A DNA stretch of 39,190 nucleotides from Nitrospiraceae bacterium (GTDB taxonomy: Bacteria > Nitrospirota > Thermodesulfovibrionia > UBA6902). Positions 1-7,436 of this stretch are shown piece by piece. The position numbers and the translations under genes are program-made. Each line of letters begins with the position of its first letter. The stretch's first letter is position 1. The stretch covers positions 1 through 39,190 of the forward strand of contig QZKO01000051.1 of NCBI GenBank assembly GCA_003599505.1, read 5' to 3'. The notes below the pieces were generated by a model. That model searched no databases and was not told the origin of the DNA. It saw only the letters and a program-made list of their open reading frames with translations.

Positions 1-381
1 GATAAAAATTTCCCCGCGCCTTACTTTATCTACAGCCGAAAAGAGCTCCCGGTCCGCGTCTTCCTTAAGCAGATAGCCGTCGGCCCCCGCGGAGAGGGCC
101 TGATAGAGATATTCCTCGTCATTATGCATGGTCAACATCAGTATTTTTATGCCGGGATGTATTCTCCTGATTTCATGGATGGCCTCGATCCCTCTGATGT
201 TGGGCATGGATATATCGAGGACCACCAAATGGGGCTTCAGTTCATTTACAAGGTCGAGAAGCTCGAGGCCGTCTCCTGTTTCTCCGGTAACTTTTAAATC
301 GTGTCTTTCTTCAAGGATCCTCTTTAATCCCTGCCGGAGCATCGCGTGGTCGTCCGCGAGGACAATGCTATACGTGTTCAT
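1..381 (-). CDS. NarL/FixJ-type response regulator, receiver part only (cut by the left edge)
   Basis: Reading from the ATG at 379-381, the translation begins MNTYSIVLADDHAMLRQGL and continues through a CheY-like receiver. The phospho-acceptor Asp lies in the HLVVLDISMP segment and the conserved Lys in GYLLKEDA. The ADDH start and LLKEDA end are typical of NarL/LuxR-family regulators, whose helix-turn-helix output domain follows. That part lies beyond the window edge, so DNA binding is inferred from the family. The gene overlaps the 3' end of the histidine kinase at 368-1339 by 14 bp, so the two are translationally coupled and should form a cognate two-component pair. The targets cannot be deduced from the window. 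Confidence 0.9.
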   Translation of the reverse strand, partial: MNTYSIVLADDHAMLRQGLKRILEERHDLKVTGETGDGLELLDLVNELKPHLVVLDISMPNIRGIEAIHEIRRIHPGIKILMLTMHNDEEYLYQALSAGADGYLLKEDADRELFSAVDKVRRGEIFI

Positions 382-1339
382 AACCGGCTGCCGCCCTTTG
401 TTCGGGCAAAGAAAAACTGACGCGCGTGCCTTTTCCCTCCCGGCTCTGTATGTCGAGGGTCCCTCCGATCATCTGCGCCCTCTCTTTCATAGTCATCAGG
501 CCGATGCCCCCGGCCCCGCAATATTCAGCGGCAGCCTGCCCCGGGTCAAATCCCCTTCCGTTGTCTTCTATCATGAAAAAAAACCTGCCGTCCTGTTTCC
601 TGATGACGGCGGAGGCGGACGTCGCGTGAGAGTGTTTGCCGATGTTTGTAAGGGCCTCCTGAAATATCCTGTATATCGCCATCTGCGTACCCTGCGGGAA
701 AAAACAGTCTACGTCACCGGCGTCGAGAGAGACCTTGATATCATAATGCCTCATAAATTCCCTGACCATGTGCTGCAGGGCCGCGGGCAGGCCGCAGTCC
801 TCGAGCACGGCAGGGCTCAAGTCTTTGGAGATGCGGCGGACGTTTTCGATGAGCTGTTCTATGCCGCGCCGCATGTCTTCGCATTCTTCCATAAGAGACG
901 CCGGCCCCCCGCCCAATTTGTTCTCTATGCCCCTCAGACGCAGCTTCAGGAGCATCAGGTCCTGTCCCACAGCGTCATGGAGCTCCCTTGAAATGCGCCG
1001 CCTCTCCTGCTCCTGGATCGTCATGATCTGCGACGAGAGGCGCTGCAGGCATTTCCCGGATTCATGGAGGGCTTCTTCAATGCGTTTGCGTTCGTTGATT
1101 GTAACGAACAGGGGGTGAAAGAAGAAAAAGAAAATAAAGGGCGAAAGCAGGAGCGCCAGTATTGAGGCGTCAAGAAAAATCCTCGAATCATCAGACAAAG
1201 GCATGAGCATGATTACGCTCATGACGACCGCCTCGCCGATGAACACCGATAACGCGATGCCGAGCGCAAGCCGGCAAGGCGAACGGTAAAGCTTCATGCA
1301 CTCAATTAAACGCTTTCCGATGTGTTTGTTTGTGGTCAT
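368..1339 (-). CDS. NarX/DegS-type sensor histidine kinase (HisKA_3)
   Basis: 323 residues. Two hydrophobic segments (about residues 23-47 and 57-80) with only a short connection between them leave almost no periplasmic sensor. A short coiled region is followed by the HisKA_3 dimerisation motif ERRRISRELHDAVGQDLML, with the phospho-accepting His at 121. The HATPase_c domain carries an N box (FQEALTNIGKHS), DNGRGFD and the GGIGLMTMKERA lid. The kinase should autophosphorylate and pass phosphate to the NarL-type receiver encoded by the overlapping downstream gene. The ATG at 1339 has no clear Shine-Dalgarno sequence, and a second ATG at 1294 is possible. The signal sensed is unknown; a membrane-embedded stimulus is possible because there is no extracellular domain. 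Confidence 0.9.
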   Translation of the reverse strand: MTTNKHIGKRLIECMKLYRSPCRLALGIALSVFIGEAVVMSVIMLMPLSDDSRIFLDASILALLLSPFIFFFFFHPLFVTINERKRIEEALHESGKCLQRLSSQIMTIQEQERRRISRELHDAVGQDLMLLKLRLRGIENKLGGGPASLMEECEDMRRGIEQLIENVRRISKDLSPAVLEDCGLPAALQHMVREFMRHYDIKVSLDAGDVDCFFPQGTQMAIYRIFQEALTNIGKHSHATSASAVIRKQDGRFFFMIEDNGRGFDPGQAAAEYCGAGGIGLMTMKERAQMIGGTLDIQSREGKGTRVSFSLPEQRAAAGYEHV

Positions 1340-1351
1340 ATGTTAACAAAT

Positions 1352-1408
1352 GTAGGGGCGAGGCGATGCCTCGCCCTCCAAAGGGCGACCCGGCGGGTCG
1401 CCCCTACG
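1352..1408. repeat. GTAGGGGCGA-type palindrome with two inner hairpins
   Basis: The outer arms GTAGGGGCGA and TCGCCCCTAC are exact reverse complements. Each flank also folds on itself (GGCGAGGCGATGCCTCGCC, and GGGCGACC with GGTCGCCC), so the element could form a cruciform or three-way structure. It lies between the start of the histidine kinase and the end of the DUF5666-like gene, 22 bp beyond that gene's stop codon. It is GC-rich and looks like a dispersed REP-type element rather than a terminator, because no U-tract follows. Confidence 0.8.
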
Positions 1409-1430
1409 AATTCACATCCTTATCTGTCCG

Positions 1431-2873
1431 TCAATCCTCTTCAAACTCTATCTTGTCCCATGCGTTGTTTCTATTCCGGGCCTTTACTATGTCTCCAACC
1501 GCAAGCCTGCTGAAAAAGGCTGCGCGTCCGATTACATTATTCTCATCCTCGAAATTCACGTCGGTTATTGTTGTAGTATCCACCTCGACTGTATTCATAA
1601 TTGTGACGACGCCCGTGCCCTGATTGAAGCCTGTGACCGTTCCCTGGATTAGGATTTCACCGGAGGGACCAACGTCCTGCAGATCGAGCCTTGTGGCAAT
1701 CACAGTGTTTCCACTGCCTGCGTGCCCGCGCACCTTCACATTGTTTCCAGGAACAATGCCGGAAAGGTCCGCCAGGGCGTTAAGCTCGGTTATATTGTCT
1801 TCGAACATGACAGTGATCCCGGGAAGCCCTGAATACGTGCCGGTTCCGGTCCCTGCTACGTCATCAACTGTAATAGTCTCAACATCTGCCTCTATCCTGA
1901 TGCTGTCCCTGAATTTGACCTTCACCGCATGCAGAACGCCACCCGCGTCCATAGTCCCTTCAGCCTCGACACGGACTCCGTTTGCCAGGTCCGCTTCAAT
2001 GCCCGCGATAAATTTCGCTGCGGAGAAGTCCACTGCCTGCAGGCCTATAGTAAAGGTCGAGCCTGTCAGGTTGCTTATCATGCCCTCAACCTCGACCTCG
2101 GCGGCAACTGCTCCCAAGCCCTGCTTGATTTCCACGTCGATCGCGGTAAGGGTATTGGTGGCAACGTCAAAAGCCGACCCATGGACTTCAACAATGGCTC
2201 CGATGGCCATGCTGCCGTTTCTCGGGGTCACACCGGCAAAATTTACTATCATGTTCGGAGGGTCGTTGATGGCAAATGAGTTAGGAGGCAAAAAGCCTGT
2301 TGCGGAGACCTTTCCCGTAACTTCCAGCTCGCTTGCTGTTTCCTGAATAAAGGTGGCTAATATGGAGCCGTCCGGCCTTGCCAGGCCGCTCACTTCAACT
2401 GTCATTCCCGCCGTTAAGGTCATGTTGTCGAAATTCATCGCGCCCCCGAAGTTGGTCATGCCGTTCTCGACAATAACTTTCTGTCCCATGACTGTGAGTA
2501 TCTTGGTCAAGCCGTTATGGGGATCTACAATCTGGGTTACCGGGCCTTCCACGTTGTCGTCAAAGCTGACCGCGGTTGCAGCGCCCGCGGCGCCGCCTTT
2601 ATTGCCACTGACCTTGACTATCATCCCTTTCTTAAGGTTGTTGATGTTTAAAAGCTCGTCTTCAGCCACAGCAGTGTCGGTATTGAACCTCACGCCGTTT
2701 ACAACCACACTTCCCAATGCTTCAACTTCTCCGCTGGATATTACCGGAACAGAGGTAATACCCAGGCCGCCGTCACTGCCTCCGCCTCCTCCGCCTCCGC
2801 AGTAAAACAGGCCCAGCGGCGCCGTCAGCAGTAATACCGCGAATATGATTTTAAATATTTTTTTTGACTTCAT
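1431..2873 (-). CDS. DUF5666-like repeat lipoprotein
   Basis: 480 residues. The chosen ATG (2871-2873) has a strong AAGGAGG site just upstream, which is better than the upstream in-frame start at 2897. The N-terminus has a Lys-rich start, a hydrophobic segment and Cys followed by a run of seven Gly, the usual look of these lipoproteins, although the Phe-Tyr before Cys is not a perfect lipobox. The rest is a series of small beta-type repeats of the pattern VEALGSVVVNGVRF, KKGMIVKVSG, VTGKVSA and VRVEAEGTM, about five or six copies, as in DUF5666 proteins (OB-like folds). The function of the family is unknown; an outer-membrane or periplasmic surface role is inferred. It lies downstream of, and on the same strand as, the CFI-box protein and the UpxY-like regulator. 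Confidence 0.8.
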   Translation of the reverse strand: MKSKKIFKIIFAVLLLTAPLGLFYCGGGGGGGSDGGLGITSVPVISSGEVEALGSVVVNGVRFNTDTAVAEDELLNINNLKKGMIVKVSGNKGGAAGAATAVSFDDNVEGPVTQIVDPHNGLTKILTVMGQKVIVENGMTNFGGAMNFDNMTLTAGMTVEVSGLARPDGSILATFIQETASELEVTGKVSATGFLPPNSFAINDPPNMIVNFAGVTPRNGSMAIGAIVEVHGSAFDVATNTLTAIDVEIKQGLGAVAAEVEVEGMISNLTGSTFTIGLQAVDFSAAKFIAGIEADLANGVRVEAEGTMDAGGVLHAVKVKFRDSIRIEADVETITVDDVAGTGTGTYSGLPGITVMFEDNITELNALADLSGIVPGNNVKVRGHAGSGNTVIATRLDLQDVGPSGEILIQGTVTGFNQGTGVVTIMNTVEVDTTTITDVNFEDENNVIGRAAFFSRLAVGDIVKARNRNNAWDKIEFEED

Positions 2874-2891
2874 TGTTCCTCCTTGTTTATT

Positions 2892-3025
2892 AACCACTGA
2901 GACACAGAGACACTGAGTTAAGTGAGAAGTGGGAAGTTGGAAGTAAGAAGTTCAAACTTCCTACTTCTTATTTCTCACTTCCCACTTTTATTTTTCTCCG
3001 TGCCTCCGTGTCTCTGTGTTTTAGT
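2892..3025. repeat. Nested composite palindrome: 8-bp-unit outer arms, 7-bp-unit inner arms
   Basis: The outer arms are octamer-like (GAGACACA / GAGACACT on the left; CCGTGTCT / CTGTGTTT on the right). The inner arms are heptamers (AGTGAGA AGTGGGA AGTTGGA AGTAAGA on the left, with AACTTCC TACTTCT TATTTCT CACTTCC on the right). The whole forms a long hairpin of about 130 nt. Its right end contains the stop codon of the CFI-box gene (3021-3023). The same outer/inner junction recurs at 5598-5670, but with the middle of the inner palindrome missing. Confidence 0.85.
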
Positions 3026-4823
3026 TATATCTTTTAACCTTCCTGCTTCTGTAAGCAATCCCTCCGATTACCAGGCCGGTTATCATCAGGACATGTACAG
3101 GATACTTGACGCTGTAGACAACCGGTGTCAGGGCGATCCTTGTGGCTGTTCTCAACGCCTCATGCTCCGCTATGTAATCAGCAACCGGCGGTGAATATCT
3201 GTAGTACAGTTCCACGAATACCTTTCCAGGGGCGTTTGTCAACAGCCGGGTGTCCCTGAACTTCCTCAACACCATCACATCATCAGCCATATAACTTCCA
3301 AAGGCCGCTGTGGCGATGAAGCAACCGCCTCCGCCGCCTCCGCCGCCTTCGGCGCCTGCCTGACCGGCAATTTCAGCGCTTGTGGCGCCAACCCCGGTCA
3401 AAGGTAAAGCGAGGTTCGGGGTGACAGGGTCATCGGAATTTATCGTGAGGGTCGTTGTCTTCGCGCCCCCGCTTGTCGGGGCCAGGACTACCGTAATATC
3501 ACACGTGCCGCCCGGGAGTACCGGCGCTGCAGTGCAAGTGTTGCCCTGTATGGCAAATTCCGGCGCGTTTCCTCCGCTGACTGCCGCGCTTGTTACAGTA
3601 AGGTTGGATGTACCACTGTTGGAAACCGTGACAGTCTGGCTAGAGGTTCCGTTTATCAGGACCTGGCCGAAGTCATGGCTTGCCGGCGCGGAGATGTTAT
3701 TTACCGCTGTACCGCTCAGCAGGACAACCGGCAAGGCTGCTGCGCCGGGCGGGTCCGTTATGGGGACCGTCATGGTTGCCGACCTTGCGCCTAATCCGGC
3801 AAGTCCTCCCGCGGGAACGGCAGGATTAAATACAACCTCCATCGTGCAGGTGGATGGAGGATTAGGCGGCACGGTCCCCGGCAGTGGGGTAGCCGGATCG
3901 CAGGGATTAATACCCGTAGGGGCAATAGCCAATGAGAAGTCAGCAGGGTCGGTCCCGGCAAAAGTCGGCGCGCCGACGGTCATCGGGTTAAGAGTCGTGT
4001 TTGTGATCGTGACTATCTGCGGCGCAGGGTCCGCGGTCCCCACTGTCCGCTCCGGGAAGGTTAGCCCAGCGGGGCTCAGGCCGCTGAAGAGCTTGCCTGA
4101 AACATTAAACTGATCCGTGCTGGCAGTGGAAGTGGGACCCACGATTTCGAAGATATTGGTCCCTAAGGGGCTGCCGGTCACTGTACAGGGCAAGGCAAAG
4201 TTACCGAGATATCCGGCCGGTGGCGCGGGGTTTAGACACTGAAGAAATGGGCCGATATCGCCGGTAAGCGTGGTGGCAAAATCAAGTGCCAGGCCGCCGA
4301 TGTCTCTCGTCATATTAATATCAAAACCAGCCCCGGGGACAACCCCCGGAAAACTCTCGACTCCAAAAGGATGGGTTACAGTGTAATCGCCGGCGGTGTT
4401 GACATCTATCCGTATGCGGACCCTGGCAAACGAAGCCTGTTGGCCGTCCTGGTTGGCTCCGTCCGGATTAGGAGTGAGAAAGGCACCTTCTATGGCAAGC
4501 ACGAGCAGGGAGCTGGCCACGTCGGCTGAAGTAGGACCGACAGCGACTTCAGCCGCCCACCAGAAGGCCTCTTCGGCTTCGCCGGCGATGCAGTTTAGGT
4601 CAGCATTTTGGGCGGCGGTGCCGTTAAATGCAGGATCGTCCGGCACTACCATGAAATTGCACTGCTCAAGGGCTACCCCAGCCGTATCCTGATACCACAG
4701 TGGAAAACCGTTAGCCGGGTTGACATCAGTGCTGACGGCGTTTAACGCCGCATGGCCCGGCAGCGCCGACAACAAAAGCGCTGTCATAATAAACATTGTA
4801 ATCACTCTCATTTTCTTCAACAT
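3021..4823 (-). CDS. Secreted choice-of-anchor-D-like protein with CFI-box C-terminus
   Basis: 600 residues from the ATG at 4821-4823, which has AGGAG upstream. A Sec signal peptide ends near GHAALNA. An N-terminal region rich in small residues, with several Cys and no recognised family, is followed by two or three abnormal-spindle/HYDIN-like beta domains. These have the patterns [21 protein letters not shown] and [28 protein letters not shown], ending LPLTGVG. A Gly-rich linker leads to [18 protein letters not shown] and [10 protein letters not shown]...SPPVADYI, which I recognise as the CFI-box-CTERM type ending. The C-terminus has a final hydrophobic helix (about 575-592) and a basic tail, so the protein may be anchored or sorted at the surface. 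The stop codon lies in a palindromic element. Function is unknown; a structural or adhesive surface role is inferred. Confidence 0.8.
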   Translation of the reverse strand: MLKKMRVITMFIMTALLLSALPGHAALNAVSTDVNPANGFPLWYQDTAGVALEQCNFMVVPDDPAFNGTAAQNADLNCIAGEAEEAFWWAAEVAVGPTSADVASSLLVLAIEGAFLTPNPDGANQDGQQASFARVRIRIDVNTAGDYTVTHPFGVESFPGVVPGAGFDINMTRDIGGLALDFATTLTGDIGPFLQCLNPAPPAGYLGNFALPCTVTGSPLGTNIFEIVGPTSTASTDQFNVSGKLFSGLSPAGLTFPERTVGTADPAPQIVTITNTTLNPMTVGAPTFAGTDPADFSLAIAPTGINPCDPATPLPGTVPPNPPSTCTMEVVFNPAVPAGGLAGLGARSATMTVPITDPPGAAALPVVLLSGTAVNNISAPASHDFGQVLINGTSSQTVTVSNSGTSNLTVTSAAVSGGNAPEFAIQGNTCTAAPVLPGGTCDITVVLAPTSGGAKTTTLTINSDDPVTPNLALPLTGVGATSAEIAGQAGAEGGGGGGGGCFIATAAFGSYMADDVMVLRKFRDTRLLTNAPGKVFVELYYRYSPPVADYIAEHEALRTATRIALTPVVYSVKYPVHVLMITGLVIGGIAYRSRKVKRYN

Positions 4824-5029
4824 AATTTTTCTCCTTTCATGCTTTTTTGTTTCTGCTGCTGATTTTCCCTTTCTGAAAACCATTTGTGTTCATACCTCCT
4901 CTGCCCGGATATTCTTTATTTAAAAAACACCGCGCGTTTTTTATTTTTCCATGAATGATCATCCTCTCCGGATGTCTGTTAATCTCTAATTATCACCAAA
5001 CGGGTTGGCTGTCAAGTGGGGGGGGACGG

Positions 5030-5066
5030 AAGGCGAAAGGCAAAAGGCGAAAGGCAACAGGTGAAG
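5030..5066. repeat. GGCGAAA-type heptamer array
   Basis: Tandem degenerate 7-bp units (GGCGAAA, GGCAAAA, GGCGAAA, GGCAACA, GGTGAAG). The array ends 4 bp from the stop codon of the UpxY-like gene (5071-5073). There is no second arm here, so this is a single arm of the family that is palindromic elsewhere. Confidence 0.85.
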
Positions 5067-5070
5067 GAAA

Positions 5071-5589
5071 CTATATTTTCTCTACGTCAGAGGCATTGAT
5101 CGTCAGGGCCACTCCCTGGCGCAGGACGTCTACTGAAAGCACGAGCAGGTGTTTGTCGAGTTTTTCAACGAGGACTCCTTCAACGCCGTCAAGAGGCCCT
5201 CTTGCTATTCTCACCCTCTGTCCTTCGCTCAGATACGGATAAGGGTCGAGGGCCTCCCTGTTTTCTACAAGTTTCCTGAGGGACGCGATCTGTTCATCGG
5301 GGATGGGCGCGGGCTCTCCCGGAAGCGCGCATATCAGCCTGACGACCCCTTTCACCTTCAGGACGTTGAGCATGCTGCCGGGATCTTTTGCTATACGCAC
5401 GAAAAGATACCCGGGGAAAAGAGGGAAGGCTATCAGCTTTTTTCTGTCCTTCCATTTCCTGAGCCTGTCCACTGAAGGGAGAAAGGCCTCCACGCCCCTG
5501 AGCTTCAACCTGTCATAAACCTGAAACTCGTGGCGCGAGCGGGTATGGACGGCGTACCAGTTTGGAGTTGATGTGTTTGGTTGCTGCAT
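5071..5589 (-). CDS. UpxY/NusG-family transcription antiterminator
   Basis: 172 residues. The N-terminal NGN domain begins NWYAVHTRSRHEFQVYDRL and contains FPLFPGYLFVRI. The C-terminal KOW motif reads GQRVRIARGPLDGVEGVLVEK. This is the layout of specialised NusG paralogues (UpxY, LoaP, RfaH-like), which bind RNA polymerase and allow read-through of long operons, usually for surface polysaccharide or secondary metabolite genes. It is shorter than, and different from, housekeeping NusG, and no secE or rplK neighbours are present. The downstream minus-strand genes encode surface proteins rather than glycosyltransferases, so those may be its target. The ATG has no visible Shine-Dalgarno sequence: the DNA upstream is the edge of a palindromic element (5598-5670). 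Confidence 0.85.
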   Translation of the reverse strand: MQQPNTSTPNWYAVHTRSRHEFQVYDRLKLRGVEAFLPSVDRLRKWKDRKKLIAFPLFPGYLFVRIAKDPGSMLNVLKVKGVVRLICALPGEPAPIPDEQIASLRKLVENREALDPYPYLSEGQRVRIARGPLDGVEGVLVEKLDKHLLVLSVDVLRQGVALTINASDVEKI

Positions 5590-5597
5590 ATTTTAAA

Positions 5598-5670
5598 AAA
5601 CACAGAGACACAGAGTTAAGTGAGAAGTGGGAAGTTGCCACTTTTATTTTTCTCTATGTTTCTGTGGTTC
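5598..5670. repeat. Shortened copy of the nested composite palindrome
   Basis: Left part: ACACAGAGACACAGAG, then TTAAGTGAGAAGTGGGAAG. Right part: CCACTTTTATTTTTCTC, then TGTTTCTGTGG. Both junctions match the copy at 2892-3025, but about 40 nt of the inner palindrome are absent, as expected for a deletion between arms. It separates the UpxY-like gene from the 50-codon ORF and occupies the place where the ribosome-binding site of the former would be expected. Confidence 0.8.
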
Positions 5671-5681
5671 AATAGCTTCTT

Positions 5682-5834
5682 TTACGCGTTGCCTTGCTGC
5701 GGCTGCGCCGCTTCCGGGCCTTTTTCCTTATGTATCTCGGTTATGCTGGTGACCTTGATCCCCGCGGCCTGCAGGGCCTTCTGTATGTCCACTGCCTTTG
5801 CGTCCTGGACTTTCAGCATGTAATTGATGTCCAT
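5682..5834 (-). CDS. Small hypothetical protein, 50 residues
   Basis: The ATG at 5832-5834 is preceded by GGGAGG at good spacing, and the frame stays open for 50 codons to a TAA at 5682-5684. The product begins MDINYMLKVQDAKAVDIQKA, continues as an apparent helix and a short beta-type segment (AAGIKVTSITEI), and ends in a Gln/Ala-rich tail. It is soluble, without Cys or a membrane segment. I do not recognise the family. It lies between the polysaccharide deacetylase and the UpxY-like gene on the same strand, so it may be the first gene of that transcription unit. Good ribosome-binding site and protein-like composition support it; no homology evidence is available. Confidence 0.6.
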   Translation of the reverse strand: MDINYMLKVQDAKAVDIQKALQAAGIKVTSITEIHKEKGPEAAQPQQGNA

Positions 5835-5865
5835 ATATCCTCCCTTTTAAATAGTATAGTTATGT

Positions 5866-5927
5866 AAAAACCACAGAGGCACAGAGACACAGAGAACCCT
5901 CAGTGCCTCTGTGTCTCCGTGGTTTTA
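5866..5927. repeat. CACAGAGA-type 8-bp-unit palindrome
   Basis: A nearly perfect inverted repeat. The left arm starts AAAACCACAGAGGCACAGAG, the right arm ends CTGTGTCTCCGTGGTTTT, and the loop is about 8 nt. The T-run after the right arm means it could also work as a terminator for the deacetylase gene ending at 5940. Related copies lie at 2892-3025, 5598-5670 and 34193-34253. Confidence 0.85.
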
Positions 5928-5939
5928 ATTATAATTAAA

Positions 5940-6728
5940 TCATCCCGATTCGGCAATCAGCTCCCTTACCGGCACAACTTCAATCTCTTTATTATCCTTC
6001 AGCGTCTTCCGCAAAAATTCTATCGTGTTTCTCCTCGGGTGGGCGAGCAATATCGCGCGGCCGTTTTTGTCCGCGAGCTGCAGAAGTTTTTTCCACTGCG
6101 CTTCTATCTCCGCGGGGGCGTCTTTGTCATCAAGGAATAAATCACGCCTCAGGGCCCTTGTCCCGCCTGCCTTAGCGAGCTCATATCCGGTTGAATCAGG
6201 AGTAGTAAGGCTGTCAAGAAAAAAGAGCTTCCTTTTTTTCAGCTCCGCGAGGACCACCCGCATGGCCCGTTCATCCCGTGTAAAGGCGGAGCCCATGTGG
6301 TTGCTGATCCCGAGGGCATGCGGCACCGATTTGATGTCTTTATCGAAAGTTTCAACGATCTCTCCGTCAGTCATCCAGGTAAACAACCCGCCTTCTCCGG
6401 GTTTCTGAGCGGACAAGGCTTCCATGGGGATATGGGCGATAATGTCGTGTCCGCGCCTGCGTCCTTCACCGGCAATCCACGAGGAATATGTTTGCTGCGG
6501 AAGTATGGAAAGGGTGATACGGTTATTCAAATTCATAATTTCTATTGCGGTTTCTTTATTCGGCCCCAGGTCGTCCATGATAATCGCGACCTTCGGTTTT
6601 GAAGGAGGCGGCGGAGGGACCTTCGGCTTTTTGTCCTTTCCGAACTCTTCATAAATGGAAAAGACCGCGATGACGATAAAAAAAAGAATAAGGATGTAAT
6701 GGTGTTTTTTATTTTTTGATTTGCGCAC
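5940..6728 (-). CDS. Divergent polysaccharide deacetylase (YibQ/DUF610-type)
   Basis: 262 residues. An N-terminal membrane anchor (about residues 11-24) and a Pro-rich linker are followed by a NodB-like fold of the divergent polysaccharide deacetylase family. Landmarks are KVAIIMDDLG near the start, ILPQQTYS, HIPMEA, the SNHMGSAFT metal-site region, FFLDSLTT and the terminal HPRRNTIEFL. It is probably an inner-membrane-anchored periplasmic enzyme; the substrate of this family is not firmly established. The start is a GTG (6726-6728) 6 bp after the lolA stop codon, with no separate ribosome-binding site, so it is expected to be translated by coupling to lolA. The gene order ftsK-lolA-deacetylase groups it with envelope biogenesis. 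Confidence 0.85.
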   Translation of the reverse strand: MRKSKNKKHHYILILFFIVIAVFSIYEEFGKDKKPKVPPPPPSKPKVAIIMDDLGPNKETAIEIMNLNNRITLSILPQQTYSSWIAGEGRRRGHDIIAHIPMEALSAQKPGEGGLFTWMTDGEIVETFDKDIKSVPHALGISNHMGSAFTRDERAMRVVLAELKKRKLFFLDSLTTPDSTGYELAKAGGTRALRRDLFLDDKDAPAEIEAQWKKLLQLADKNGRAILLAHPRRNTIEFLRKTLKDNKEIEVVPVRELIAESG

Positions 6729-6734
6729 GGTTGG

Positions 6735-7436
6735 TTACTGGCTCATATCGAACACCTCGACCCCGGGGGGCGCGGTAAAGACAAAGAGTGAATCGGCAAG
6801 CCCTGAGTTGGTCTTTGTGTCCGCGAGCTCGATCGTGATAATATTGCCGTACATATCAAATACCTTCAGCGTCTTCACGGGAAAATTTTTAGCGCCGGTC
6901 TTTATGACCATCTCCCGGATGACGCCCACCTGATGTTTGGGCCTGAGCTTAAGCGAGTCCTGCCCCATAAGCGATATGTCAAAGTCGGCCCTGAGATTTT
7001 CCATGCTGTTCAGCAGCGCGATCGGGGCCTGGCTGTATGCTTCTTTGCTGAACCTCGTTTTGATCGCCTGCTTTTGCGACTTTTTGTAAACCCATGTGTC
7101 CGTGCCGTTGATGATGACTTTTTCATCGCGGGGCGCCTTATATTCCCACATTATGCCGGAAGGCTTCCTGATATAGAATGTCCCCGCGTACGTCTCGGTT
7201 TTTTCAAGGTCTTTAAGATAACTCGTCTGGGTAAAAGCGCCTTTGATGTCATTGATCCCTGAGAACTTTTTCTGCAGGTCGTTGACGGTGTCATCGACAG
7301 TGGCGGCGTGTACGCCGGTGACAAGTGACAAGTGAACAGTGAACAGTGAAAAAATCAGAATAAATAATATTAAAAAATTGAGCTCTGAATCTTGAATCTT
7401 GAATCTTGAATCTTGAATTCTTATTTTTTCTTCCAT
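6735..7436 (-). CDS. lolA: Outer-membrane lipoprotein carrier protein LolA
   Basis: 233 residues. A long N-terminal segment leads into a signal peptide ending GVHAATVDD. The mature part matches LolA: VDDTVNDLQKKFSGINDIKG, FTQTSYLKDL, GTFYIRKPSGIMWEY, and GTDTWVYKKSQKQAI. LolA carries lipoproteins across the periplasm from LolCDE to LolB. The first 13 codons after the start (two IQDS repeats) come from a 7-bp tandem repeat, and part of the signal peptide (FTVHLSLVTG) comes from a second 7-bp array. Because 21 nt equals three heptamers, the peptide shows a 7-residue period. The start overlaps the ftsK 3' end by 16 bp. No alternative start codon is evident inside the repeat-derived leader. Confidence 0.9.
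   Translation of the reverse strand: MEEKIRIQDSRFKIQDSELNFLILFILIFSLFTVHLSLVTGVHAATVDDTVNDLQKKFSGINDIKGAFTQTSYLKDLEKTETYAGTFYIRKPSGIMWEYKAPRDEKVIINGTDTWVYKKSQKQAIKTRFSKEAYSQAPIALLNSMENLRADFDISLMGQDSLKLRPKHQVGVIREMVIKTGAKNFPVKTLKVFDMYGNIITIELADTKTNSGLADSLFVFTAPPGVEVFDMSQ
7321..7348. repeat. 7-bp tandem array (ACAAGTG / AACAGTG) inside the lolA signal sequence
   Basis: Units ACAAGTG, ACAAGTG, AACAGTG, AACAGTG on the plus strand. On the coding strand they are read as part of the LolA signal peptide. The unit is not a multiple of three, so gain or loss of one copy would shift the frame. Confidence 0.85.
7384..7418. repeat. 7-bp tandem array (CTTGAAT)x4 plus one degenerate unit at the start of lolA
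   Basis: Four exact CTTGAAT units at 7391-7418 and a TCTGAAT unit just before them. The array lies in codons about 7-18 of lolA and, on the coding strand, yields the repeated IQDS peptide. It is the cleanest tandem array in the window and a candidate for slippage. Confidence 0.9.

Noticed and set aside
128-991. Long plus-strand open frame opposite the response regulator and kinase
   Set aside because: It is the antisense of two clear two-component genes and has no family motif.
2353-2805. Plus-strand frames opposite the DUF5666-like gene, rich in Pro and Ser
   Set aside because: Composition follows from the Gly/Val-rich gene on the minus strand; no ribosome-binding site or motif.
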